From Agelaius tricolor (lineage: Eukaryota > Chordata > Aves > Passeriformes > Icteridae), in assembly GCA_023055355.1 (NCBI GenBank), contig JALJCS010000002.1, positions 79,441,001 to 79,505,000 of the forward strand: a stretch of 64,000 bases of DNA, given 5' to 3'. Below the pieces are notes generated by a model. It did not search any database. It was not told the DNA's origin and saw nothing but the letters and a program-made list of their open reading frames with translations. The translations under genes and the position numbers were made by a program. Shown one piece after another: positions 39,309 to 51,054 of the stretch (the stretch's first letter is position 1; each line of letters opens with the position of its first letter).

Positions 39309-41656
39309 AAGCTCTCTCCCCCAAGAGAGGTGGAAGAAGAGGTTAGGATGTTTTCATCATTAGACAGGCTATTCTTTTTGGCATGAAAAAATACAATTTG
39401 GACAGATTGTTTTGTGCTCTATGTGCTGCTGGACAAGTGCAGGACAAAAATTGGGACCAAGTCTCTCTTAGTTTTCTCTCTTAGTTTTGGCCCCAGGAGG
39501 CACAAGTGGAGGGGCCATAGGGAATTCCTGTGCCCCTCTGGCAGCCCTTGGGTGGGATGCCCTGATGTCTTCACACTCATTGTCTTCCTCTCATTTCACA
39601 CTCATTTCAGCTGCTGTTGACACCAGGTAGAAATGAGTGGAAGAAGTAGGCAAGGCTCCTAGGATGCCAGCTGCAGTGCAGCAGGAGAAAAAATGCTACA
39701 TCCAGAGTGTCTTTCACATCCCCCAGCTGATAGCAAAGCAATGGGGAGTGGGGAGGATTAAGCCCCCAGTGAAAATTGAAAGTGCTCCCATCTTGCAGCC
39801 TTCAGGTTAATTTTGCTATTTTAAATCAAACTTTTGCTCAGTGGTTTTGAGTCTAGACTTTTTGATAGGAAAGCAAGGGAATAAAAATATCCTTGTGTGC
39901 AGGTTGTGTTTGCAAAATGAAACACTTCCTCCCCCACTTCCTCTTAAACCAAACAGATCCCTCCCACAATAAAACTGGCAAATCTCAGAGCTGATCCCAA
40001 CCCCGTGAAAAGTGTCAGACCAAAATAAAGACTCCCAAAGCAAGTGATATTATAAAAAAGGGAGGGAACAGGAAAACCCTTGACTTTCATATGAAGCTTA
40101 GCTTGTTTGGAGGGCAGTAGATGCCAGCTTTCACTGCAGACCCAGTTTATTGTCCCTGCCCTGGAGATTATCACCTCCTCTTTCCATTTGATCATCAAGG
40201 AAAATGGAGACAGTTTCTCAAAGTGAATACAAAATATAATGCAATTGCTACTGAATTACTTTTTCACAAGGTTTTGTATTTGGAGGTCAGGGAAGGATCA
40301 GATCAACGGAGAGAGGGATAAATGAATGATGCCAATAGGAACGAATCAGAAATTAAGTGTAATTGCTGGGAGCTTGGGCTTTCCACATTAGCAACCAATG
40401 CCTCTATTCTGCTGGGAGAACAAGTCAGTTTTGGACCTATTTCAGATGCTGGTTAGTCATGTTTTCCAGCCACAGAGGAAAATTTTCCCAGTCTGCTCCC
40501 CATGACTTGTATGCAACTGTGTGGACAGTTTTCCATCCTGGAAAACTTGGAATCAGAGTGGAGAGTGTGTGTATGGAGGGAGGAGTGGGGGAAGGTGGAT
40601 GAGAGAGCTGGCTGCTCCATAATTTTGTAGGTAGCATTGGCATGTTGGAAGATGATGCTTCCTTCTGACAACAGAGCTAGAAGGAAATAGCGTGTTTACA
40701 AAATGCTACACAAATGCAAAACAGATATTGTGGGTATGATATAATGTAGATCAGAAGGCTTAAGTATGTTTTAGATGGGAAAACTGTTGAACTTCATTAT
40801 TTTCTGTTGGGCAGCTGTCAAAAAACCCAGCCCAAACCCTTCTTGAATTTTCAAAGAATAATTCAGCTTTCAGAGTATTTCCATGGATGGGGGAAGACTT
40901 GGTTTGCAAGATGATTTTCTTTGCCATGCTACTGGCACAGGGTTGCACTTAGTGTAGGTGCTTCTATTTTTTTTTGCTTTATGTGTCTTCTGTCACATAG
41001 CATATTTCTAGACAACCTCTCTCTCTGTGCTCTGCACAAAAAAATCTAATTGAAAATGAATGTAGAAACAGCTGATGTTCAGTGGTGTTCAAATTTTGGA
41101 TTCAGCTCATCTACTGAGCTCTGTGTTACGCCAGTGGAAAAATGCTGGCTGTGTTTCATCACATCTGACTGTTGACTAAGTTAGATGCATTTTAGCTGTT
41201 GCCAGATGTACAAGATACAGTAAAATGAACATTTCCTGTAGCAAATTAAGACTTTTTGGCTTTGTGACGATATTGGCAGAAGCTGCTTGTTTGCACTGGG
41301 GATTTGGCCAGATTGTGCTGGTCAATACAGACAATAAATTAAGTTAGCAGAGGAGATCTCCTGATCTAGCTGAATTCATCTTATTCTTCTAATTAGCTAA
41401 GTTTGGGGGTTGCAGCCTTCTATTGTCATTCCTGACTGTGATACCAGTGCTAGATACACCCACCATTAAGCACAGCCAAATGCCTTGTGGTATTTCTTAG
41501 CCAGACTGAACCAGTGAAGACAAGCTTCTCTGGAAGGGGGGCATCTTGGACGAAATGACTGAATGTGTGTGTTTCCAAATCCCAATCTGTCATGAACTGA
41601 GACACTGTGGAGTCAGGAACACAATGCATGACTCACCTCATCACGTGACTCAACAC
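39309..41656. other. Unique non-coding sequence, no gene seen
   Basis: A 13-base tandem near-duplication of TCTCTTAGTTTT lies at about 39465-39488. No gene, RNA or interspersed repeat was supported. Confidence 0.5.
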
Positions 41657-41783
41657 ATCGAGGCCAGGCTGGATGGGGCACTGAGCAACGTGGTCTAGTG
41701 GAAGATGTCCCTGCCCATGGCAGGGGTTGGAACCAGATGGTCTTTAAGGTCCCTTCCAACCCAAACCATTCAATGATTCAGTG
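41657..41783 (+). mobile_element. CR1 LINE 3' end, 5'-truncated
   Basis: The sequence carries the diagnostic avian CR1 tail in order: AGGCCAGGCTGGATGGGGC, then GGTCTAGTGGAAG, then CCTGCCCATGGCAGGGG, then GATGGTCTTTAAGGTCCC, then TTCCAACCCAAACCATTC. It ends in the degenerate 8-base terminal repeats ATTCAATG and ATTCAGTG (consensus ATTCTATG). The copy is only about 127 bases and lacks all coding sequence, as expected for 5'-truncated CR1 insertions. It is much better preserved than the minus-strand copy at 9117-9400, so it belongs to a younger CR1 subfamily. Confidence 0.96.
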
Positions 41784-44690
41784 TTTTTGAGATTTTGGCA
41801 GAGGGATAGCTCGTCACATGAAGGCTTGCTAGTTTGTAGATAGACTGCTCAGAGACAGACAGGAGATCCATGACTGTCTCTTAGCCCTGAACTGCTTGAG
41901 GCTGAAGTGCTTCCTGGATTGTATTTTAGGGTCATTTATAATTCTTCATCATGCTTACTGATTCCCAGGAGTGGGAACTGTGCACGTATCTGGACTGTGG
42001 GGTGTTGTCCTGCAGCTGCTGCTGTTGTGCATTAGCAGTTGTGGAGTCTAAATAGTTTAGAGAGTTGGGATTTGCTTTTCTGTGTCCCTGCAATTGCTTA
42101 CTGAAGAGGTGTTGCCTGTCCTAAGCAGCAGATGAGTGGCTGTGGTGGATACAAGAAATAAACCAGGAAATTTGCCATGTTAACATAAGGTCACTGATGG
42201 ATAGAGTAAGCAAGGATCACAAGGAGAGCAGAAGAGCTGGGTTAAAGCATTTCTGTCTCTTGTCCTCTAGCTGACTTGGAATTTACTGCTTGAAAAGCTT
42301 TTAAGTGCTGTTAGGGCAGACAAACTAGGGAAAAAAAAAGGCAGCTGTTTGTTTAAGAGCCCTGGTTATGGTTGAGTATCTGTGTCAGAGGCCTTAGAAG
42401 AGCAATGACACTGTAAATACCTGACATTTGCTGAGCTTTAAAGGGGAAGGTTATCAGCCTCTGAAAAAAACCAAAACTACTCACAGAGCCACCCAGCTAT
42501 GAGAGCTAGAGCAAAGGAATTTTTTTTAACTGGTGCAACATTTAGTATATTTAAAATTATTGTCACCTAGAAGTGGTTTAAAAAAATCCCACCCATTCTG
42601 TTGGCTGCAGTAAGTTGACCTGAGTGATGTCTGAGAGTGAATAAAGTGAGAAAGTGCAGAACTCCTGGCTTGGCTTGAGTGAGAGAAGGGGTCACAGCCA
42701 GGCTGGGCTAGTCTTGCCTGAATGTAGATATTCAAGAGAAAAACATCTGTGTTAATACCTATGAATTTAGTACAGTCAATGTAGAAACACTGTAGTCTTT
42801 GAGGGTATGGTTTCATCCATGGCACCTGTTTTGAGATGGAAAGCCATGGAGCTGTGCTAGACCTGAGACTTTTGAGCTTCACAGAATGACAGGAGAGGTG
42901 GTTCCTCTCTGCCAGCACCAGCACTGTCATGTAATGGGAAAATTCCCACAAGTTGAAATTGAGGGATTGTCTCTCCATATGTCATGTCTGGCCTGGTTGC
43001 CATTGAAGGAAAACTTCAAAAAACTTCAAAAAAAGTTGGCCTCCTAATGTTCCCTGTGCTGGAGCCCATCCTAGCAACTGCATGGGAAGAAGTTACCTGC
43101 CTTGCACCTATTGTCTTGTTGTAAGACACAGGGTCCACAAAGCAGTAGCTGCAGCTCTTTAGGGAGCTAAAAGCTTGGAAAGCCTGGGGAGAAAATGCTG
43201 TGCTAATAATGTATGAGGTGTATAAGCTATGCCTCGTTTAAAACAGATGTATGGGTCCCCAAGGATTGTAGTAAATGGGGCAGGGAAAGGTTTGGCCCAA
43301 GTTGTAGCATTGCTTTATCTATCTCCTTCAAAAATGAAAACAGGTTTAAAGAAGGTGGTCCCTTTGGGAATACCTTTAAATAAATAAATGCATTTACAGT
43401 TATCTACTATTACCAGATCCCTGGGCTATTGAAAGCAAAGCTCACAATTTGCATTAGTAAACTAACCCTGCTATTAAAAGAAGAAAAAAAAAGAAGTTGT
43501 ATTGTGGAAGGCTGGTGGAGGGAGGATATCTCTCTATCACATTTGGTGACCTGTATTAATGCAGTGGGAAAGACACTTAGAAATTCATCCAACTGGGGAA
43601 TTCATCAATATCTCACCCAAAAGCCCCAAATCCTTAGGGCCAGTCTAGATCCCGTTTACTCCTGTAAATAATCTCATGCAAATCAATTTACTTTCATGGG
43701 TAGACTAAACAGGATTTGTCTGTGATTAGCATGAAGTGGAACAGATTGCAGGCGTGCTTATCTTCACATATAGAGGTGTAGCCAGTAGAGGTGGAACACT
43801 GGGTGTTGCATCATCAACAGAGCAAGGACAGCAGGGACTGGTGGATACTGGGAAGCTTTGGTTCAATGGAGGACCTTGGCCTTTGTCATGATTCTCTTGT
43901 AAATGCTATGAAAACAAGCTAACTTCAAAACAAGTTTTCCAGATCAAAACAGTGCAAGGTAAAACCTCATGTGAGATTGGATTCCTTCTGTTTTACTTTT
44001 CCCTGACACAGCACTGAATTCAGAGATGAATGCAGCCTCAGTTGTTCTTAGTTATGTTGCATTTTTCAGATTAAACCCAGCGGTAGTTCTGACTTGAATT
44101 GTAAAGCATATTTCATCTTTAATTTATTAGTTCTAATACATTATTATTTAATATTTGATCTCCCAATTGGCTTTAAGTAGCTTTTTCTTAATACTTGAAT
44201 CCCCCAAGTGATAACAGTTTACTTACTGGTTTAAGCTCAATTTGTGTTTCATATGCTGTCAAGATGAGGACAACCTTAAATCAGGCCTTTTTCAAAGATT
44301 TTAGGTGGGGCTGTTCTTTTGTCTGTTAGGTGTTAAGCAGTGATGGCCCCACACACATATCATCACACCCAGTGGGTTATTTCTAAGATGATGTTGTACA
44401 TTTTAACATGCTGGATGATGCCTCCAGATGTGTTTGGGTGGATCTCTTCCCAGGGTGAAACTTGTTTGTGTCCTCAGGGTCTGAGAACATATGGGCACCT
44501 TGCTGCCATAGCTCATGTGTGAATGCAGCCTTTGTCCTTAAAGTTGGCCTCCTAATGTTTTGTGTTGCATTTGAAGTATGTTTGGTTACACTCCCTCAAA
44601 ATGAAGGTTTCATTTTCCTTTGTAGCTTAGATTGGGTTTTTGGTTCATTAAGTATCACTTAGTTCTGTGCTTGCTGTGGCAGGGATGATA
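41784..44690. other. Unique non-coding sequence
   Basis: No gene supported. The minus-strand ORF 42526-42978 (150 codons) has no recognisable domain. A 20-base block at 43032-43051 recurs exactly at 44540-44559. A second POU octamer lies at 43676-43683. Confidence 0.5.
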
Positions 44691-44728
44691 CATATACAGG
44701 AGGAATTTTGCATATACAGGAGGAATTT
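44691..44728. repeat. Two-copy 20-bp tandem duplication
   Basis: The unit beginning CATATACAGGAGGAATTT occurs at 44691 and again at 44711 with no mismatch over the first 18 bases. It is a recent local duplication. Confidence 0.88.
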
Positions 44729-45454
44729 CCCTCTCCTCTGATAAAAGTTGGAGGTGTATTTTGGCTCTTTATACTGATGGTAATAAAATGCCTTAGTAAC
44801 CTTTTTAAAAAATATTTTAGTACTTCAATGATACTTCTTATGTGCTGGATACCAGCACCTACTCTGATAAAGCCAATATTTGCAAAAAACTAAATCCTGT
44901 ATTGTGCAAGACACCATGGTCTCATCCACGTGACTTGAACTTGCCTAAGCCAAGTTAATATAGAAAAATAGGAGTGAGGTCAGTAGAACAGCATTAAATT
45001 TGCTCATGCAAAACTAAAAGGAAAAGTTGGCCTTTACAAAGGTTAGTTTTTGCTAGCAAAAGCATAGGGAGTAGATGCATAATGATAGTGGTTTTATGGA
45101 GCTTTTTCCTTTCAGTTTGGTGAAAACTATAGGTTTAGTATTTGACTTAGGAATAAGAAAGCCTTAGCCTGAATGAAATTAGAAGGAAAATAACACTGAA
45201 TTTAGCAGGAGTTAAATTTGCTCAGGGATGAGTAAACCTGCCTTTTCATTTCTGATTTGTGAGCTGCTAAAGCTGGGGGTTTAAACAAACAAAAGTGGAA
45301 TGGCAGTATTAGGAGATTTATTTACACAGTATATGCAGTGAGCTGTTAATTGCGTTGGTTGAAGAAAATAAAATTGGATATGGTTGATATATTGATATAA
45401 ATAAATAAACCAGAATCTGTTTCATAAGTGGAGCACTGGTATTTGCATTTACTC
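44729..45454. other. AT-rich unique non-coding sequence
   Basis: Nothing recognisable beyond short A and T runs. Confidence 0.45.
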
Positions 45455-45476
45455 TGTGTGTGTGTGTGTGTGTGTG
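45455..45476. repeat. (TG)11 microsatellite
   Basis: Eleven perfect TG units, the longest dinucleotide repeat in the window and the best candidate for a polymorphic marker here. Confidence 0.95.
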
Positions 45477-46569
45477 AATAGGGGTCTGGCAGTTTGCAAC
45501 CTGTGCAGGGTTCCCTGCAAGGTAGGAACCCACCTCATGATAACCAGTGAGTAAGCTCTTGAAAACCTGATACAGATAGGGAAAAAATCTAATTGATTTG
45601 ATGTGATAGCAAGCATTTTGGGGAGGATCTGTCACTGAGGCAGGAAATGACCCAGCGCTTAATATCCGGGTTTGACCTTGGTTGTCAGTTTTAGTAATAA
45701 TGAACACTTAATATTTGCAGCTAAGCCTGCAAACAACAGAAGGGAAATTACAGGCAGGTTTCAAATCCATGTGCAGAAATGAGCAAACCAGAAATTTTTC
45801 ATGCCTTGTACTGAATAACATAAATATTTTATTTAGATTTAAGGAATTACCTTTAAAGTGAAAAGTGACAGCTAGCTGAAAAATGGCCCTGAGTGTGGAA
45901 CTGAAAGGCATGTACTTGAAGTAGATTTTTAGGGATTTTAATTTTTTTTTTTTTCAAGTTGGGTCACTTCATACTTTCCAGATACAAACCCTCCTCTTTA
46001 TATTCACAGGCTCCCCAGTACCAGTGTATGTGTATTCTGTTGTGCAGCATCCACCAACAGAGCAGCCTCTGGCCATTTTTCATGTTTGGGAAGTTCCCAA
46101 GCTACAGGGCGGGCATTGCAGAGCCCCAGAGCACCCAGGAGCAGCTTTTGGAGCTTGGGGCTGGCTGATGCCTCCTGCACTGATTGCTCCTGGGCTGCCC
46201 AGCCCAGCCAAGGCCATCTGAAGGGAAGGCTGGTGCTACAATGGAGCACCTGAGGTGAACGTGGGGCTGGGGCCCCCAGGTTTGGGGAGAGCAAGGGCAG
46301 GCCAGGCAGCTCCTCACTGTACTCAGGCACCCTCACCTGGGAGCTGGGGAGCCTGAACCTGGGGGCCTCACAGGTCCTTTGCCTGGCTCCTGTTTTTTAC
46401 TGCTTCTTTATAATTGATCACACCAATTGGTCACCAAGGGCCACTGGAGTCCACCTTCCCCAGGTGGAGACCCTGGCAGTGTCAGGGGTGAGCAGCTGGC
46501 TGCCAGGCTGGCCATGCACCCTGGGACACAGCCTGTGGACCCCTGCCCAAGCCAGGGGAGGAGTGGGCA
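45477..46569. other. Non-coding sequence; GC-rich just before the LTR
   Basis: A run of 13 T lies at 45942-45954. From about 46060 to 46560 the sequence is GC-rich with several overlapping ORFs in both directions, none recognisable. CpG is sparse. This could be unique DNA or an older unrecognised repeat. Confidence 0.45.
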
Positions 46570-46573
46570 TGGT
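46570..46573. repeat. Probable target-site duplication, left copy
   Basis: The bases TGGT directly precede the LTR start and recur at 46942-46945 directly after its terminal CA. A 4- to 6-base direct repeat is what retroviral integration leaves. A match this short can also be chance. Confidence 0.5.
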
Positions 46574-46941
46574 TGTGGTAATCACATATCCTCTGAACAG
46601 AGAGAGACATCATTCTCTTCCAGGATTTTCCTGGGAAGCTGTGAGAAGATGTGAGAAAGCTCAGAGAAAACAATTCTTATCTCATTTGCTGCACCTGTCG
46701 TTGTGCACATGTGGAATGTGTTATGGAGATTGTTTACCAAAAGCTGGTTTCCCAGTTGGACTCTGGTGATGGTGTTTTGATTGATTGGCCAGTTAGGTCA
46801 AAGCTGTATCAGACTGTCTGGCAAGGGCAATGGGTTTTTTAAGCAGTATAGTATGGAATAGTGTAGTAAGAATAAAGCAGTTGATCAGCCTTCTGCAATC
46901 ATGGAGTCATTCCCCATTCAGGGGACCACTGCTACTATACA
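46574..46941 (+). mobile_element. Solo LTR of a songbird-type endogenous retrovirus
   Basis: The element is about 368 bases, begins TGTGGTAATCAC and ends CTACTATACA, so it has the 5' TG and 3' CA of retroviral LTRs. Blocks I recognise from passerine ERV LTRs (TguLTR5-like, from memory) are present in order: CATATCCTCTGAACAGAGAG, then TTCCTGGGAAGCTG, then CAATTCTTATCTCATTTGC, then GGAGATTGTTTACC, then GATTGGCCAGTTAGG, then AGTATAGTATGG. An AATAAA polyadenylation signal lies at 46871-46876, followed by CAGCCTTCTGCAATCATGGAGTC, as in U3-R-U5 order. No gag, pol or env sequence lies on either side, so this is a solo LTR left by recombination between two LTRs. The subfamily name is uncertain. It could carry leftover promoter or polyadenylation activity on the plus strand. 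Confidence 0.85.
46871..46876 (+). promoter_or_regulatory. LTR polyadenylation signal AATAAA
   Basis: A canonical hexamer within the R region of the solo LTR, about 65 bases before the LTR end, where retroviral LTRs normally place it. It could terminate plus-strand transcripts passing through. Confidence 0.55.
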
Positions 46942-46945
46942 TGGT
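46942..46945. repeat. Probable target-site duplication, right copy
   Basis: TGGT directly after the terminal CA matches the bases just before the LTR (46570-46573). Confidence 0.5.
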
Positions 46946-49900
46946 GGTGTGTATCTGTGTGTCTCATTGAAAGGGAGAGGAGGGAAGCCCATGTTTCTGT
47001 GCCAGCCATCAATGGGAAGAGCAGTCAGTGGGTGAGGTTGGACTCTCTGAAGGATTGCTTTTAAGGTGGTCACTAGCTCCTGTGCAGAGCAGCTGCAGGC
47101 AGATGGTTCCCTGCATGCATGTGTCCATTTGAGAGGCTGTGGGTGCTGCCAGCAGCCACAGTGATAGCCTGCCCACGTCCTTGCCAGCTCCCTGCTTACA
47201 TCCCAGCCACAGGAGTGCAGGGGCCACCAGCCAAGTCAGCAGCCACGCTGAGCACCTCCCTTGTCTTAGCTATGGGCAATGCACACTCCTATTCCAATTG
47301 TTAATCTCTTTTCACTGTCACACAAACTTCAGGGCTGTCACACTCATTCAGCAGCTGACTGACAGGCCTGCTGTAGCATTTGATCTGCAGCTCAAGAAAG
47401 GGTGCTTGTCCTGGTGCATGTTTTGGCACATCTGTCAGCTCTCTATTAATTTTATAATTGTTACTTCAGGGTTCAAAACTGCTGCTTTTTTTTGATTGTA
47501 CTGAGATAGTTGTAACTTCATTAAGACAGCTGTAAAAGTGTAGCTAAGGCTAGCACCACGTGGGCTAGCGGAAGGAAGGTCTTTATTAACCAATAGATCT
47601 GTTTCTGTTCACAGTATCTGTGAAATTTGCCATGTTTTGCCCAAATCTGAAACCAAAGAGCAAATGAGAAAATCTTTCAATGTTTCCTTATGCCATGTTT
47701 CTTGAAGCAGAGAGATAAGAACACTGTGGTTTGTTGTTGCAACTGGCAACCGAAGTCAGTTTGCATGAGAGCAGAGGTGTCAAGCTGGAGGGATGGCTTT
47801 TGGGAGCCAGTGCCCTGGATCTGTGTGTCCATTGACAGGGGGTCACATATTGCTGCACAAGCAGGGCTTGGTGTGTGTGATTCAATCCGTCACAAATTTT
47901 CCCATCCAGATTTACAAACCATTGGAACGGGGCTTAAAACTGGAATTTCTAAGCAGCTCCAGCACTTTATGAACGGGGGCTCTGTTATAATAAGAAACTA
48001 GCAGACAACTGTTCCTTCTGCTGTTGTGCTGCTCTCTGCATGGGGCTGCCCTCACAGCAGGACCATGTGTCTGTGCAGGCTATAATGAGACAGAGTTCTG
48101 GCTGGTTTTGTTTATGAGTGAAGGGCAGAGCTTTAAAAAAAGTCCACTTGCTAGCTGTGAGTAAAGCTATGTGGTTTGACCAGAGAAGGAGATTAAGGTA
48201 TAAATTCACCCTGCTTTTTTTTTGTTTTAAGTTTTAATTAAAAGAGGAAGGTCTGACCTTCCTGTGCCAAGACAGCCTTTCAAATTAATTTAAAATGCAT
48301 TAGTGAGTTCTGCTGAGGTCTACAAGTAGATGACTCTTCTGTCACCACTGCTGCTTATTCCTTTCCCAAGAAGCAAGAAAACTAAACTCTGCCATCTGAT
48401 ACAGTTTTGAAACCTAGAGTTGAACAGGACATTTATTGGGTAAGGGAGAAAACAAAAGTCTTGTTAAAACAAGATAAACAGCAATTTGGAGTCTGTATGG
48501 GAGCTATGTGAAGGGTTGGACAAATAGGAAGGCAGCAGCTCAAGCTGGGTTTCCACAGTGGGCACCCTGAAGTTACTCTAAAGAAGTAGAAGAGCAGTAG
48601 TGCAATTCTGGCCTTGATTTACATCTCATTTTTAAACAGAAAATCTAGCTGAAGGGAATAAAGCAATTTCCATGCCATGGGAGTAGCTCCCAGATCTCTC
48701 TTTCTTCTGTGCAGCTGAATAAAGAGTCATTTTACAAAGACCTTTTCCCTAATAAATAGCAAAGCAATCTCATAAAGAAAGTAATGTGCTTTTTAGGCTC
48801 AGTAACCATATTGAATTAAATGTTATGCACAGTGTAATTACATTTGCCTGTCAGTTGTATTAATGTGAATTTCCTTGATTAATTTTTCAAGTTAGTTGAT
48901 ATTAAGTAGGTAGGAAGTTTAACATCCCCTTAGACCTCCTCTGTCAGCCTGGCTCAGCTAGTGGAGGGAGGGCAAAGCTCAGCACAATCAGTGTTCAGTG
49001 TTATTTAATTAACTCAGCCTCTTCAATAAGCACCTGGAATCTTCATCTTCCCAGTCATCTGTAGTCATCTTACACAGTTGGGTACAGTGTGACTCCTGAG
49101 CTGTGAGGAGCACTCCTGCCAGGTGTGGGGGGCAGCACTTGGAAGCGGTGTGAATGCCCAAATCCACAAGTTTTTACAAGGTGATGATGGTGGAGGGGTT
49201 TGTGAAATGGTGAACCTCAGCTTTGACCATGCTGCCTGTGCCATGTTCAGAGTGGCACTGTGAGTGTGCAAGTTCAGTCATTTCCTTGAAATTGTGTGGA
49301 GTATGTGACTGCCAAGGATGTGGAGGAGTAGTTTGAGAGCAGAGGTGAATAACAGAAGCCTTATCAAGACAAGATAGTGCAGTGCTTTGCATACACATCC
49401 CAGCTGATTTCTCCCAGTTATCATCCTGAATGTCAGCTCACTGCCTTTCCCAAAGGCTCTCAGTTACTGTGCTGCAGAGGCTCTGTTTATTTCTTGAGGC
49501 TTTGTGTTTGGGTCTCAGCCACACGGAGGATATTCATTGCTCAGACATACCTGGCTGGCCAGTTACCATACCCAGTGATCTCACAACATGCAGCACAAAC
49601 TCTTGAAACCAGTGGATGTTGAGATGGAAGTCTGACCTTCTCTGAATTAATAAAATGCTTGAAGCTATTTTAGAGAGGAAGCTGCAGTCATTTGCACAGT
49701 GGGGGTCTGTGCATTACAGCTGTGCTGCTTTTTGCTTGGTGTCTGCAAACTTTATATTAGGTTTCAGTTACTGATTCATCTCTCAAACATGTGTGTTTAC
49801 TCAGGGAGCATGGGGAGTCCTGGTGTAAGTGTGAAGTAGGAATGAACTGAAACAAGCCCACGTACATGGGGACCCTTCTTGTGTAAATTGGTCTGGATTA

Positions 49901-51026
49901 TAGTGATCCAAATAAACAATCATTTGGATGCAGACATTCTGCAGCACTCTAACACACAGCTCTTGGGAGATGAACAAAGTCTGTTTAGTGTCTTCCTTAG
50001 TTAGAAGGAAGAAATGGGAGCCGGGCTGTAGAAAAATGCTTCAAGACTGGTAGTCTGTTTCATGTTATAGGGCTTGCCATATTTGATCCACCAAATTTCT
50101 TAAATATTGGTGCTCTCCACAACTGATTAGCAGTTAACATCTGTAAAGCCATGGGGTGCACTGTATTTTGTTTCCAGTGCACATAGCTTATGCTCCTTAA
50201 TCCCATTCTTTAAGGATTTCAAAGCAGTTTGGGAAAACATACAAAGCCAAGTACACCTGATCAAGTAAGAAGAGATTTGGGAACAACTGGAAGCACTGTA
50301 TAGGAAGGTCCAACATAAACAAGGTTATTGCTTTAGCAGGACTTTTATTTACTCTTGCCCTACCGTTCCCCTATGGAGCATATACTGTAGCAAACCATAT
50401 GCTGCATGCAAAGTTCAAAATACCCTGCCAAGCTGCAAGACAGTTATGGTCAGGAACAGATTCTCCATGCCTTGCTTTTTTTGCTTTCTTTCCCCCCTCT
50501 TCTAAGTAGTTGGCATATTTGTCAGTTTTTAGCTTATTCTCATTTAAAAGAAAATTAAAAAAAGAACACACCCACCCCTCCAACTAATACTTGGAAGAAT
50601 TGGAAGATAAAAGATCACCCACAGTCTTCTCTCTACTTTTAGAGCTAGTGAGAGGAGGAATACACTGTTTCAGCTGCCTGTCATTTCCAGGTCCTGCCCT
50701 AGCTGGACTGAGTCCTTGCCAGGCCATACATGGCTTGTTGGGAGCAAGTATTTCTTTTTCTATGTGACCAGTGCCTTATCAAATAAGAGAAAATGAGATC
50801 CTGGCTTGATTAAATAATAGTGTGAAAGTTGTTTGCTTGTCAGTTCAGTGTAGCCATGTTTGTACCTGGAGTTAAAGGTGGCAGAAAATGAAGTGCATAG
50901 GGAAACTCAAATCATTACACTTAGTTGTTGCAAGCCTCAGGGTACAAGAAGTAAAAATGATCTGACTCCAAATTTCTTATGTGGTTGGTTGACAACTTGC
51001 AGGAAATGAGGCTGTACACCTTGTCT
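46946..51026. other. Unique non-coding sequence
   Basis: No gene supported. A near-palindrome GCTAGC...GCTAGC with a CACGTG E-box at its centre lies at 47549-47569. The block 48700-48900 is AT-rich and unique, with ATTA/TAAT motifs, and is a candidate conserved element (inference). ORFs such as 47139-47495 carry no domains. Confidence 0.5.
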
Positions 51027-51054
51027 TTCTACAGAAGTAATTTCTTCTGTAGAA
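51027..51054. other. Perfect 11-bp inverted repeat (hairpin)
   Basis: The arms TTCTACAGAAG (51027-51037) and CTTCTGTAGAA (51044-51054) are exactly complementary around a 6-base loop TAATTT. The stem is too short for a microRNA precursor, which needs about 25-30 paired bases. Confidence 0.8.

Noticed and set aside
42526..42978. 150-codon minus-strand ORF
   Set aside because: No domain, no neighbouring exons, no promoter; long ORFs of this size are expected by chance in 64 kb.
16629..51048. Shared 16-mer AGAAGTAATTTCTTCT at 16629 and 51033
   Set aside because: A 16-base match is expected about once by chance in 64 kb when both strands are counted, and the motif is self-complementary and AT-rich.
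51027..51054. MicroRNA precursor
   Set aside because: The stem is only 11 bp and no known microRNA seed family was recognised.
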